From positions 14,002,658 to 14,066,657 of the forward strand of contig CM039467.1 of the NCBI GenBank assembly GCA_022414725.1: DNA of 64,000 bases, written 5' to 3'. This DNA is from Microglena sp. YARC. Lineage: Eukaryota > Chlorophyta > Chlorophyceae > Chlamydomonadales > Chlamydomonadaceae. Position 1 is the stretch's first letter. Each line of letters opens with the position of its first letter. The notes under the pieces were generated by a model that was not told where the DNA came from, searched no databases, and saw only the letters and a list, made by a program, of their open reading frames with translations. The position numbers were made by a program, and so were the translations under genes. Positions 8,244 to 18,088 of the stretch are shown here, in pieces.

Positions 8244-8855
8244 ATGCTGACATTGCAACTTTTTCAGGATGCCAACGATGTGTTCGATTCCATGGCCTTC
8301 CTGAATGATGCGTGTGTCATGGCGTCATTTCACACTGCCCTGGAGTCCACCAGGCAACACTTGGTAGAAGCGTTTCGACATGCCCAACCAGATGGTTTGC
8401 ATGAAGCATTGTTGCTCAACTTCCACATCGGCACAATGTTGCTCATGACGTTTTTCGACGGGCTGGCGGTGTACATCGAGAAAAAAGTTGCAAATCCTGC
8501 GAGCTCAGTCGAGCACATCTACTGGGCGAGCCACACCACCTTCCTAGACCCTCAGTTCGCCGTGCTCCGATCCATTCAACAACGGACCAATGACTACATC
8601 ATCAAAGGGGGCATCAGTGCCAACACGTTGCGCAATTTTGCCAAGCACTACCTCCCTTGGGTGCCGCTAACCGACAGCACGCATTCAGGTGCAGGCGTGT
8701 GGGACATCCGCTTCCCCATCAACGCCACAACCAAATCCGGGCCATTGTTGCATGGTTTGTTGTTCCCGTTGTTTGATGATGCATGTGAGGCATACAGGGC
8801 GTTGGGAGCACTGATGCACCAGCCGGTGCGCGAAATCCGGACTCTCGTGATTTGA
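8244..8855 (+). CDS. ORFan of 203 aa straddling the inverted-repeat inner end
   Basis: The first roughly 83 residues lie in the left arm and the remainder in the unique centre. The right arm carries only the matching N-terminal part. The sequence is helical (FQDANDVFDSMAFLNDA) with no clear signal peptide. An AATAAA at 8919-8924, 64 bp after the stop, could direct polyadenylation. No family is recognised. It is the complete version of a gene truncated at 15139-15426, so the inverted-repeat boundary falls inside a gene. Confidence 0.6.
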   Translation: MLTLQLFQDANDVFDSMAFLNDACVMASFHTALESTRQHLVEAFRHAQPDGLHEALLLNFHIGTMLLMTFFDGLAVYIEKKVANPASSVEHIYWASHTTFLDPQFAVLRSIQQRTNDYIIKGGISANTLRNFAKHYLPWVPLTDSTHSGAGVWDIRFPINATTKSGPLLHGLLFPLFDDACEAYRALGALMHQPVREIRTLVI

Positions 8856-8918
8856 ATATTATTGATTATCGATGAACTGTACTGGTATTGCTTCAGTACC
8901 TTTCTCCCTCATATTTTC

Positions 8919-8924
8919 AATAAA
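8919..8924 (+). terminator. AATAAA polyadenylation-like signal
   Basis: It lies 64 bp downstream of the stop at 8855 and is followed by an A-run. Confidence 0.35.
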
Positions 8925-9300
8925 CTTAAAAAAAACATGTTTCATTTTACTATTCCACTGACTGTCAACAGTTGCCTGAACTTTACTGTACGATTGTAAA
9001 GATGAGATGGTGCGTTACTTTGGTTAGATCATGCATCATTGATTCTAGCACATGATTGTCCCATGATATGTTGTGTTGGGTCACAAATTGTTTTGGGTTT
9101 GATACCCTGCATTGCAATGATACAGACGATGCCTCGGACAAGCACAAGAGATTTGACCTTGAATTTCGTCGAATGGAGACTTTGAGAGAAGGGCCTTTCC
9201 ATTTTACAACAAGGCTGATTGGTACCTGTAAAATCATAGGAGTCTTGGGATGTTGGAGTCCTATCATGAATCATACAAAGCACAAATCTTCTGAGTTTTT
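8925..9300. other. Non-coding or decayed coding sequence
   Basis: Two opposing frames of about 90 codons overlap here. Neither is convincing, and one + frame (from 9056) runs into a partial satellite unit at about 9235. It may be a remnant of an ORFan. Confidence 0.3.
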
Positions 9301-9301
9301 T

Positions 9302-9511
9302 TTATTTGGTAGTGTAGATTATTTGGTAGATGGTATCATGATGTAATACTTCTTTACCGATACGATGCGTAGTTGTAATTGCATTGGCTTCTGATAACAT
9401 GTCTTGCATTCCTGTGAGTTTTTTTTTTATCAATTCCTTGAACTCATGGTCTGGGAACTGTGAAAGTTTCTCATCCAGGTCGTCAGAATCCTTGAAATAT
9501 AGTACATGCAT
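9302..9511 (-). CDS. Small ORFan (about 70 aa)
   Basis: The frame is open from 9586, but its first part is satellite-derived. The protein-like part starts at an internal Met near 9511 ([11 protein letters not shown]) and is Lys/Glu-rich, helical and probably coiled. It is unrecognised and might be a fragment left by satellite invasion. Confidence 0.35.
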   Translation of the reverse strand: MHVLYFKDSDDLDEKLSQFPDHEFKELIKKKLTGMQDMLSEANAITTTHRIGKEVLHHDTIYQIIYTTK

Positions 9512-9574
9512 TTTAATGATAACACACACATTTCTTAATACCTGTTTTTTAAATGAAGCTGGCCTTTCATAATT

Positions 9575-11700
9575 GAAACAAAACACAGACCCTCTGAGTT
9601 TTTTTTAAATCATATGAGTCTTGGGATGTCAGAGTTGATTAGGTCGGAAGCTGCCCGGGAGCTGGCCTGTCATAAATGATACAAATCACAAACCCTCTGA
9701 GTCTTCTTAAAAATCATATGGTCTTGGGATGTTGGATTTGATTAGGTCGGAAGCTCCCCGGAAGCTGGACCCTCATAAATGATACAAATCACAAACCCTC
9801 TGAGTTTTTTTAAAAATCATATGAGTCTTGGGATGTCAGAGTTGATTAGGTCGGAAGCTGCCCGGAAGCTGGCCTTTCATAAATGATACAAATCACAAAC
9901 CCTCTGAGTCTTTTTAAAATCATATGAGTCTTGGGATGTTGGAGTTGTTTAAGTCGGAAGCTGCCCGGAAGCTGGCCTTTCATAAATCATACAAATCTCA
10001 AACCCTCTGAGTTTTTTTTTTTAAATCATATGAGTCTTGGGACGTTGGAGTAAATTAGGTCGGAAGCTGCCCGGAAGCTGGCCTTTCATAAATGATACAA
10101 ATCACAAACCCTCTGAGTCTTTTTAAAATCATATGAGTCTTGGGATGTTGGAATTGAGTAGGTCGGAAGCTGCCCGGAAGCTGGACCCTCATAAATCATA
10201 CAAATCACAAACCCTCTGAGTTTTTTTAAAATCATATGAGTTATGGGATGTCAGAGATGATTAGGTCGGAAGCTGCCCGGAAGCTGGCCTTTCATAAATG
10301 ATACAAATCACAAACCCTCTGAGTTTTTTAAAAATCATATGGTCTTGGGATGTTGGATTTGTTTAGGTCGGAAGCTGCCCGGAAGCTGGACCCTCATAAA
10401 TGAAACAAAACACAAACCCTCTGAGTTTTTTTAAAAGTCATATGAGTCTTGGGACGTTGTAGTTGATTAGGTCGGAAGCTGCCCGGAAGCTAGCCTATCA
10501 TAAATCATACGAAACACAAACCCTCTGAGTTTTTTTTAAATCATATGAGTCTTGGGATGTCAGAGTTGATTAGGTCGGAAGCTGCCCGGAAGCTGGACCC
10601 TCATAAATGATACAAATCACAAACCCTCTGAGTTTTTTTAAAAATCATATGAGTCTTGGGATGTCAGAGATGATTAGGTCGGAAGCTGCCCGGAAGCTGG
10701 TCTTTCATAAATGATACATATCACAAACCCTCTGAGTTTTTTTAAAAATCATATGGTCTTGGGATGTTGGATTTGTTTAGGTCGGAAGCTGCCCGGAAGC
10801 TGGACCCTCATAAATGATACAAATCACAAACCCTCTGAGTTTTTTTTTAAATCATATGAGTCTTGGGATGTCAGAGTTGATTAGGTCGGAAGCTGCCCGG
10901 AAGCTAGCCTATCATAAATCATACGAAACACAAACCCTCTGAGTTTTTTTTAAATCATATGAGTCTTGGGATGTCAGAGTTGATTAGGTCGGAAGCTGCC
11001 CGGAAGCTGGTCTTTCATAAATGATACAAATCACAAACCCTCTGAGTTTTTTTAAAAATCATATGGTCTTGGGATGTTGGATTTGTTTAGGTCGGAAGCT
11101 GCCCGGAAGCTGGACCCTCATAAATGATACAAATCACAAACCCTCTGAGTTTTTTTTTAAATCATATGAGTCTTGGGATGTCAGAGTTGATTAGGTCGGA
11201 AGCTGCCCGGAAGCTAGCCTATCATAAATCATACGAAACACAAACCCTCTGAGTTTTTTTTAAATCATATGAGTCTTGGGATGTCAGAGTTGATTAGGTC
11301 GGAAGCTGCCCGGAAGCTGGCCTTTCATAAATCATACGAAACACACACCCTCTGAGTTTTTAAAAAATCATATGAGTCTTGGGATGTCAGAGTTGAATAG
11401 GTCGGAAGCTGCCCGGAAGCTGGCCTTTCATAAATGATACAAATCACAAACCCTCTGAGTCTTTTTAAAAATCATATGGTCTTGGGATGTTGGATTTGTT
11501 TAGGTCGGAAGCTGCCCGGAAGCTGGACCCTCATAAATGATACAAATCACAAACCCTCTGAGTCTTTTTAAAATCATATGAGTCTTGGGATGTTGGAGTT
11601 GAGTAGGTCGGAAGCTGCCCGGAAGCTGGACCCTCATAAATCATACAAATCACAAACCCTCTGAGTTTTTTAAAAATCATATGAGTCTTGGGATGTTATA
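9575..11700 (+). repeat. 104-bp satellite array, about 20 copies
   Basis: Monomers share TCATATGAGTCTTGGGATG, GGTCGGAAGCTGCCCGGAAG and CAAACCCTCTGAG followed by T and A runs. Sub-variants (GTCAGAGTTGATT against GTTGGATTTGTTT; GGCCTTTC against GGACCCTC) recur in order. The GTTGGATTTGTTT variant appears near 10351, 10761, 11071 and 11486, spacings of about 3 to 4 monomers, so there is higher-order structure. The array ends abruptly inside a coding remnant at about 11700. Confidence 0.95.
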
Positions 11701-12738
11701 GTTTGCAGGCGTTATAAAAAAATTCCTGCATTTGACAAGAGTGGACACGAGGTGACCGTGGAAAGCGCCATGGCATTGCTGGAGAAGGCCGCTCGTGCAG
11801 ATGGCCAGGGGTCTTGGGATCTGAGCGAGATGTGCATGCAGTCAGATTTCTTGATGGGCCTCATCCAGAGGCTGCCCGTTTAGGCAGGCGGAGCATGGGA
11901 GGGTGCTGTGACCTTGGATCTGAGCTCTAACAGGCTGGGGACGCTAAGCGTGGAACAGCTGCGCAAGCTGGCATGTGCCCTGAGGTGCAGGCCGTGGCTG
12001 CGGGTGCGATTGGGGTACGAGGTCATGCCGTCGGTTGTCGTGAAGGCGCTGGAAGCAGAGGAGATGGGCTCTGCCTGGGGTGGCCTGGTGTGTGTAGACC
12101 GGCCGTGGGAGAACCCGGCCAACAAGCGGCTTGCCGACTCTATCGCATCACTGGCCGACGCAACACGGGGGCTGATCACGGCACAGGAGGGCGCGGTGAA
12201 GCATGTCAAGGACAGTACAGCAGAGAGCGATGCAAACAACCGTGGCATATCCAATGCATGGAAGCACCAAATGGCAGTTGGCATCAAGGACCTGGTGGGC
12301 GGTGAGATCGTGGCTGTCAACTACAAGTGGCTTGGCGGCGACCATGATTGCCTGGTGGCGGGGGTGCTAGAGGGCGTGCCAGTGATTGCGATCGGGGAGG
12401 CGAAGTTGAACATGCCATCGAAGGTGAACGATGCGCTGAAACAGCTGGCCAGCAACGCAACTCGCTGGGGGGATCTCTGCTTCAAGTCACAGCATGATGG
12501 CGAATTGGACGATGAGGATGGACAGCTTATGGTGTCACCCCATGATGCAAAGGACATTCGCAAGCTGCGAGTGCCTGAGTTTGCCGAGCGCAAGTTGGTG
12601 TATGCGCTGGGGAGGGCATGTATCCCAAAGCACACGCTGGAGCGCATTGAGCAACAGATGCGTGTGATGGGGCAAAACAAGTGGCTCAAGGTGATCATGC
12701 CACAGGGCACAGCACATCTGGTACAAATGGATGCATGA
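11701..12738 (+). pseudogene. PD-(D/E)XK nuclease-like protein, 5' truncated, in-frame TAG
   Basis: A frame opens at the satellite edge (about 11701), reads YKKIPAFDKSGHEV..., meets TAG at 11881-11883 and continues in the same frame to 12738. After the stop comes a leucine-rich segment (LDLSSNRLGTLS) and then a region with a PD-(D/E)XK-like arrangement: D145/D147 in GGDHDCLV, a hydrophobic strand, then E164-A-K166 (VIAIGEAK), counted from 11908. Such nuclease modules are known in transposon proteins and in the Crinkler/RHS family; either is possible. The missing start and the TAG suggest a pseudogene. The 11908 frame alone (276 aa) could still be translated. Confidence 0.5.
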
Positions 12739-13034
12739 AGGTGGATGCACAGAGTATTGCAGAAGTTGCGAAAATGGGAGGTGAATCACGCCCCCTTGTG
12801 ACGCCTCGCCGATGGTACCGCCCCCCGACCGGTTGGCAGAGCACACAGGAGCAGCACAACCGTGATGCTCTTCACACAATTATGAATGCCCATGATAGAA
12901 GTACCCTTAATGTAGACTTTTCAGGATACTTTAGACATGTAGCGAATGTATCAAATAATGCTTTATTGTTGATACATCAACATTGTCAATACCCAGAAAG
13001 CATGATGATTGACCAAATAGGCTACCAACAATAA
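12735..13034 (+). CDS. Possible small ORFan
   Basis: The frame from an internal Met near 12735 reads MKVDAQSIAEVAK and ends IGYQQ. It begins at the end of the nuclease remnant in another frame. No family was recognised. A competing minus-strand frame covers its 3' end. Weak call. Confidence 0.22.
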   Translation: MKVDAQSIAEVAKMGGESRPLVTPRRWYRPPTGWQSTQEQHNRDALHTIMNAHDRSTLNVDFSGYFRHVANVSNNALLLIHQHCQYPESMMIDQIGYQQ

Positions 13035-13051
13035 TAACTCTACCTGTAGGT

Positions 13052-13348
13052 CTACGCTGGTGTCCCATTTCTAAATGTCCGTGACTGTATGGTGGCGTTG
13101 ACGATCTGCTTATAAAAATTATCATAGCCAAGCACAGACTTCAGTAGTATCTCATATTCGCACACCTTGCGCACCAAATCAGTGTTGAGTGTTTTGTACC
13201 ATGCAATTAGGCATGGCAGGTTCAAATTGAATGTGCATGCAATGTGTGTGTCGCCAGAGGTAACATCATGGTTGGCATGCACATACGCGAACGCAGCTGC
13301 ACACAACTGTAATTCCAAGCTGCGCGTCAGATCGGGATGCATGATCAC
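13052..13348 (-). CDS. ORFan (98 aa)
   Basis: It starts MIMHPDLTRS and has balanced composition with amphipathic helices (LIAWYKTLNTDLVRKVCEY). It is on the same strand as the two larger ORFs upstream at 13.6-14.8 kb. No membrane segment or known motif was recognised. Confidence 0.5.
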   Translation of the reverse strand: MIMHPDLTRSLELQLCAAAFAYVHANHDVTSGDTHIACTFNLNLPCLIAWYKTLNTDLVRKVCEYEILLKSVLGYDNFYKQIVNATIQSRTFRNGTPA

Positions 13349-13566
13349 TGTTGATGTTAGGGTATGGGACTTCTCTTATACACTCTGTCGCATGTAAATT
13401 GACAGTTCTTGCAGTTGTATGTCTCTACACAAACTTAATAAGTCAACATACAGATTTGTTAGGCATCTTCCCAAGGAAGGCTCATGCAGCCATGAAAGTT
13501 TGGATGCATTTCCCAGTATTCGACCACTCCAGCATCGCAAGACCCACCCTTTCTCACCTGGAAGTC

Positions 13567-14421
13567 TTAAGGATGGAAGCTGCTTGCAGGAATCGTCCAC
13601 TCTTTGTGGTGTTTTTTGTCGAGCAAGCTGTCCAACAAGTCATGGACCCAGATAGCGACGAGCGAGCCAAACTCTTCAATGGATAGGGCTTCCTTCAAGG
13701 CACTGAAGAACGCCTGCAGCGTCGGAGCAGAATTGTAGTGCGACTTCATCATCTTGAGCGCTTCACAAGAGGGCTGCACCCCCGTCCGCAAGCACAGTTG
13801 TTCGATGGTGGCTGGCTTGGCTGCTTGCTTCTGAAGCACGCCTTCCACCAGGTGGCGATAGCTGTCGTGCTCTGCTCTTTTCCTGATGTGGGATCCAAAC
13901 TCACGCTCGTACCATGTGGTTCCAGAAGTGCACAAACAGAGCGCTGGCAGCGGCACTTGCAGGCTAGTGTCCAAGGTGACATAACTTGTGTCTGTGAATC
14001 GAAAATTATCGACCCATTTGAAAACTTGCAGGACGTAGGCACAGGCCGTTCGCAACATTATGGCTGTGCCCCCGCCTTTGTGGAGCGTCCCATTCATCGC
14101 ACAGCACATGTCATACTTGACCTGTGTTGAACTCGCAACCTGCTCGATGAGGGCAGTCTTGTGCTCGTCGGATATGTCGTACCGCGGCAAATCATCATCT
14201 TCTAGCGACGGTGCAGGTGGAGCGATCACACTGATGAAGATGCAGACATCGCCCGGATGCGCGCTGTGGACGTGACCACCCACACGGATGTCATAGCTAT
14301 GAGGTCGCTGCGTCGAGAAGCTCACCGTGGCATTGACACGAAGTGGGAACTCATACCGGTCGGCAAACAAGGAACCGCTGATGACCGTGTCTGGCAGGGT
14401 TTCGGTCCCCACTGGCATCAT
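13567..14421 (-). CDS. ORFan of about 284 aa with GTTWYEREFG motif
   Basis: The frame is open from 14493. The start at 14421 (MMPVGTETL) is preferred because it leaves a TATTAT-containing spacer after the upstream ORF. The N-terminal half is beta-rich, with an acidic DDDLPRYDISDE segment. The second half contains VDNFRFTDTSYVTL followed by a LCTSGTTWYEREFG stretch. From memory this resembles a TWYE-x-F motif in hypothetical proteins of large DNA viruses of algae, but that cannot be checked here. It is the longest intact ORF of the unique centre. Confidence 0.6.
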   Translation of the reverse strand: MMPVGTETLPDTVISGSLFADRYEFPLRVNATVSFSTQRPHSYDIRVGGHVHSAHPGDVCIFISVIAPPAPSLEDDDLPRYDISDEHKTALIEQVASSTQVKYDMCCAMNGTLHKGGGTAIMLRTACAYVLQVFKWVDNFRFTDTSYVTLDTSLQVPLPALCLCTSGTTWYEREFGSHIRKRAEHDSYRHLVEGVLQKQAAKPATIEQLCLRTGVQPSCEALKMMKSHYNSAPTLQAFFSALKEALSIEEFGSLVAIWVHDLLDSLLDKKHHKEWTIPASSFHP

Positions 14422-14505
14422 AATACATACACCTGACCTACGATAAATAAGATGCAAAAGCATACGCAATCTTTTGGTGCTCCTATGGCGCATGCCATTG
14501 TCGCC

Positions 14506-14745
14506 TTAATCCCTATATATTGGTCCAATCACTTCCCCATCCGGGTGTCTATAGAAGCCGTAAAGAAAACGCGGCTGTGCATTGGGTCTTATAGCTTTAA
14601 CTGCAATGTGCGTGTGAAAACGATGCTGGTTATCTAGCTCATGGTGGATTGTATGCTCTTCATGCGCAAACGGGATGTGTAATGTAATGGTGTTTGAGGC
14701 TGATGTAATTCCTTGAACATAGCTTCTGGTCAAGCCTTGGTCCAT
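14506..14745 (-). CDS. Small ORFan (79 aa)
   Basis: It starts MDQGLTRSYVQ; the frame is open from 14790 but the upstream residues are poor. It is His-rich (HEEHTIHHELDNQHRFHTH) and ends with GPIYRD just before the next gene on the same strand. It is unrecognised. Confidence 0.4.
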   Translation of the reverse strand: MDQGLTRSYVQGITSASNTITLHIPFAHEEHTIHHELDNQHRFHTHIAVKAIRPNAQPRFLYGFYRHPDGEVIGPIYRD

Positions 14746-14789
14746 TAGTATCCACCATCTAATAGTACACAAGGGAATAATGTTACACA

Positions 14790-15063
14790 TATCCCCGCGC
14801 AGGTCATGTGAACGTCGATGAGGAAGTCGATGATGATGATGATATTTGACCGTGCTGGAGTGTGCTGAGGCAGAGGTGCAGAAGCTGGGACGCGGTGGGG
14901 CACTGGTGGTGGGGGGGTGTATACTAATGCATGTGCATGATCAGGCATGTGAATAATCCTGGCTGCATGCACGTCCCGTTTTGAAATGCCCCTGATTGTG
15001 CGCCATGCGTTTGTCTTGGTGCGTTGAAGCATCATGAATTTATTGCTGTGACATTGCAAAGCA
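14790..15063. other. Intergenic stretch without a supported gene
   Basis: GATGAT runs (about 14826-14848), a G-run and CATGCA motifs are present. No frame on either strand looks like protein. Confidence 0.4.
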
Positions 15064-15175
15064 ATGGATCCCCCGACACGCGAGCAAGTCGCTTGGCTGC
15101 AAAACGGTTTTTGGGACCTCCTGGAGGAGAACGCAGAGTTAAAGACCTCCGTACTGGAAAAGGATGAGCTCAGGA
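15064..15175 (+). pseudogene. 5' fragment of a coiled-coil ORF cut by the inverted-repeat junction
   Basis: It reads MDPPTREQVAWLQNGF then LLEENAELKTS, a plausible coiled-coil N-terminus. At about 15176 the reading frame enters the inverted-repeat arm and becomes antisense to the 15139-15426 fragment. The gene was therefore probably truncated when the arms were joined. Confidence 0.4.
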
Positions 15176-15426
15176 TGTGCAACTTTTTTCTCGACGTACA
15201 CCGCCAGCCCGTCGAAAAACGTCATGAGCAACATTGTGCCGATGTGGAAGTTGAGCAACAATGCTTCATGCAAACCATCTGGTTGGGCATGTCGAAACGC
15301 TTCTACCAAGTGTTGCCTGGTGGACTCCAGGGCAGTGTGAAATGACGCCATGACACACGCATCATTCAGGAAGGCCATGGAATCGAACACATCGTTGGCA
15401 TCCTGAAAATATTGCAATGTCAGCAT
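15139..15426 (-). pseudogene. Truncated copy of the 203-aa ORFan
   Basis: The first roughly 80 residues match the product of 8244-8855; then the frame runs out of the repeat into unrelated sequence (PELILFQYGGL) and stops. It is the right-arm partner of the gene that crosses the left inner boundary. Confidence 0.7.
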
Positions 15427-15482
15427 TTGATCTTATAACATGCCCCTAGGCTTTATACTTCTTCTGAAACTCTGCATGCTGC

Positions 15483-15752
15483 ATGCACACACCTGAACAC
15501 CGCCCGCAAAATGATGCCGTTGTTTTGGGCTCATTCTGCCCGGTGCCCAGCGACCCCATGCTATTGTTGCAGATGGCTGATATCACTGTATATCACTCTC
15601 CCAAACACAAGAGAGGACAGCCACCAGCGACATTCGAGGAGGCAAAAAATGATGACTACGTGTTCTTTTTGCCCATTGATGATCCAAGCTTCATCCACGA
15701 CCAGCAGCTTCAGGTTTTCCACCAGCATCGACACAGCGAAGTCGCATGCTGA
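15483..15752 (+). CDS. Small ORFan (89 aa), right-arm copy
   Basis: It is one residue different from the left-arm product by eye (HRPQND against HRLQND). It is divergent from the truncated ORF with the same 56-bp spacer. Function unknown. Confidence 0.5.
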   Translation: MHTPEHRPQNDAVVLGSFCPVPSDPMLLLQMADITVYHSPKHKRGQPPATFEEAKNDDYVFFLPIDDPSFIHDQQLQVFHQHRHSEVAC

Positions 15753-15826
15753 CTACTTATGGGACGCGTACGAAACGCGATTTTTAAGCGGGTAGAATGG
15801 GCGTTCCTGCCTCCGGGCCAATTGCC

Positions 15827-15960
15827 AAGCGCGGGGAATTACCCCACACCAGGCGCGGGGAATTACCCCATACCAAGCGCGGGGAATTACCCCACACCAG
15901 GCGCGGGGAATTACCCCATACCAAGCGCGGGGAATTACCCCATACCAAGCGCGGGGAATC
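15827..15960 (-). repeat. 24-bp GC-rich tandem repeat, six copies
   Basis: This is the right-arm equivalent of the ten-copy array at 7613-7853. Confidence 0.92.
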
Positions 15961-16044
15961 CAAACCAAACCCCAAAGAGTTGTCAAACCCCTTGCGAACC
16001 TCAACTTGTAAGTAAACAAGTACAAGCAAATAAATTATGTTCCT

Positions 16045-16370
16045 CATATGATTTTAAAAGACTCAGAGGGTTTGTGTCTTGTATGATTTATGAGGGTCCA
16101 GCTTCCGGGCAGCTTCTAACCTAATCGACTCCAACAACCCAAGACTCATATGATTTTTTAAAAACTCAGAGGGTTTGTGTTTTGTATGATTTATAGGCCA
16201 GCTTCCGGGCAGCTTCCGACCTAATCAACTCCAACATCCCAAGACTCATATGATTTTAAAAAGACTCAAAGGGTTTGTGTTTTGTATGATTTATGAGGGT
16301 CCAGCTTCCGGGCAGCTTCCAACCTAATCGACTCCAACAACCCAAGACTCATAACCATAAATCACAGAGC
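16045..16370 (-). repeat. 104-bp satellite, about three copies (right arm)
   Basis: It mirrors the left-arm copies at 7203-7530. Confidence 0.9.
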
Positions 16371-16734
16371 ATGTGAGGTCAAGGATGTGAAGTCTCCCAC
16401 ACTTATAAATTTCCAGAGACTCTTCCGTGTATCTCAACTTTCTACAGGTCACTCACGTCCGCTTTAGCTTTGAAATCATTAGGGTTTTTTGAAAATTACC
16501 TTGTGGCGTGATCGATGCTCCACACCTCCCAACATCCACGTTTCCGCCCATATCTTTGACCCCACGCCACCAGAATGCACGAGCCCGGGCATTCCATGAT
16601 CCCTGGGGCCCCCCCTGTCGGATGGCACCCTGCCGGCTCAACACCTGCCTGCTGCTGTGTGAGATGTTTCATTTTACTTACACTTGCGTTTATAACCTGC
16701 CGCTAAATATGACGCTCTACAACAAGAACTTGAC

Positions 16735-17007
16735 ATGTATGTTACAGCATCCTTACAACTTGGTGAGTCTGTACTGACAGAAAAAGATATCGCTTGGGAA
16801 ACACGCTATCAGGTTGCACAACAAAACGCTCAAGTATGTGGACCAAGCGTGAAAGTGATTGCAGGTCCCCATACAGATTTCGACACACAACATGTGTACA
16901 CCATTCACTTAATCGAACCACCTGCAGGATGTGATCTACCATTCTTCAACCGCAAAATGCATAGTGCATTTGAGCACGTCCTCATCAAGGAAGAGAGCCC
17001 AAGCTAA
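16735..17007 (+). CDS. Small ORFan (90 aa), right-arm copy
   Basis: It starts MYVTASLQ, includes EKDIAWETRYQVAQQN and a Pro-Cys-Asp turn near residue 68, and ends EESPS. Its stop overlaps the stop of the convergent ORF at 17004 by a few bases, a compact arrangement. The protein is unchanged between arms, which may reflect recent duplication and not only selection. Unrecognised. Confidence 0.55.
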   Translation: MYVTASLQLGESVLTEKDIAWETRYQVAQQNAQVCGPSVKVIAGPHTDFDTQHVYTIHLIEPPAGCDLPFFNRKMHSAFEHVLIKEESPS

Positions 17008-17243
17008 GCTGGTGCTTTGCGCAAATCAGACCAGCGTACAGCTGAACGCATCTCCAACAGGACATGGTTGCCTTCAGCGTCACGCTCGTACACAAAGCTG
17101 ATCCTGCTCACGTTGCAGTGCTTCACATTGTCGTAAAACAACTTCATGTCATCTTGGGCATCCAGTGGAAACTTGAGGCGGAACACCTTGAAATCTTCGG
17201 TGAAATTTGCATGCATGGTATTGAAAGACGCAGTCGACTCCAT
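17004..17243 (-). CDS. Small ORFan (79 aa), right-arm copy
   Basis: MESTASFN is taken as the start; the frame is open 18 codons further upstream to 17297, but a GACGTCA motif precedes this ATG. The product has mixed charge (FKVFRLKFPLDAQDDMKLF) and ends with KAPA where the left arm has an insertion. No family is recognised. Confidence 0.5.
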   Translation of the reverse strand: MESTASFNTMHANFTEDFKVFRLKFPLDAQDDMKLFYDNVKHCNVSRISFVYERDAEGNHVLLEMRSAVRWSDLRKAPA

Positions 17244-17844
17244 TCTGCGTGTGACGTCAAAATAGGGTTTCCCTTTTTTATGTAACAGGTGTAACAAAAT
17301 TATGAAATATACATAATAGAGGCGTCGAGCCTGCCGGTTCGCTTGATGGCTCTTGCCAGACCAGACCAGACCAGACCAGACCAGGTCTTCGTCATGTCAT
17401 AATAATCTAATTAGTCCTTGTACATGACATCGTAGGAATACTAACAGTGTATGACAGCTTCATCCATGCAAATGCACTCACAATTATTGCCATCCACTGA
17501 GTTGTAACCTCCCCCTTGACCTCAGCCAGTCACTAGTAATATGTTGGCCCATGCTGTCCAGGAGGTCTGCCGCTTCTCGGCTGTTGAAAGCCTTTTTTAA
17601 GACGCGTTACACATATATACAACATGGAAAGGCCGGACATCTCACATATATACAACATGGAAAGGCCGGACATCTCAAGACAATGCGGAAGCGGAACAAT
17701 ATCATTCTGCAAAAGCCTTTCTTTACCGAAGTACATAGATGAGCTAGGTATTTCGAGATGTTCTGTCTGCAAATTCAGAGGACCGATGATTGACTATTCG
17801 CAACAATTAGTGTTGAAAATATCAAAACGGTCAGACAGCTTTGG

Positions 17845-18055
17845 TGCGCGAAGAGAAAAAGAATGAAAGCGATTAAAGAAGCAGTACACCAGTAGTAGCT
17901 AGCTGTATCTTGGATTTCCGCGGCTAGATCTTGGATGCAATCCGCGGAATGCGATAAGACAACTCGTAGCTACCTATGGTGTAGCTAAGATAAAAATAGT
18001 GATTCTGTGACAGAACTTATGGAACGCGAAGCAAACGCGAATTTTACGCGGCTAG
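17845..18055 (+). repeat. 220-bp dispersed repeat, copy 2 of 3
   Basis: Right-arm copy of the CCGCGG-rich block. It lies just upstream of the 230-aa ORF, so it may include its promoter. Confidence 0.8.
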
Positions 18056-18088
18056 GGTATAGGAAGAGCTGTGCACCATTAGTATAAT

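Larger units (their letters stand above)
1..8493 (+). repeat. Left arm of a giant inverted repeat (continues off the window)
   Basis: Position 1 pairs with 19461, and in the outer part paired positions sum to 19462 (for example 496 with 18966 and 724 with 18738). Excluding the 4.1-kb YR insertion (1647-5788), the arm is about 4.36 kb. Identity to the right arm is very high by eye, with scattered SNPs and small indels. The inner end lies near 8493, inside an ORF that is intact here and truncated in the right arm. Because homology is still running at base 1, the true outer end lies outside the window. The arm could be a long terminal inverted repeat of an element of at least 19.4 kb, or an inverted segmental duplication. 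Confidence 0.93.
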
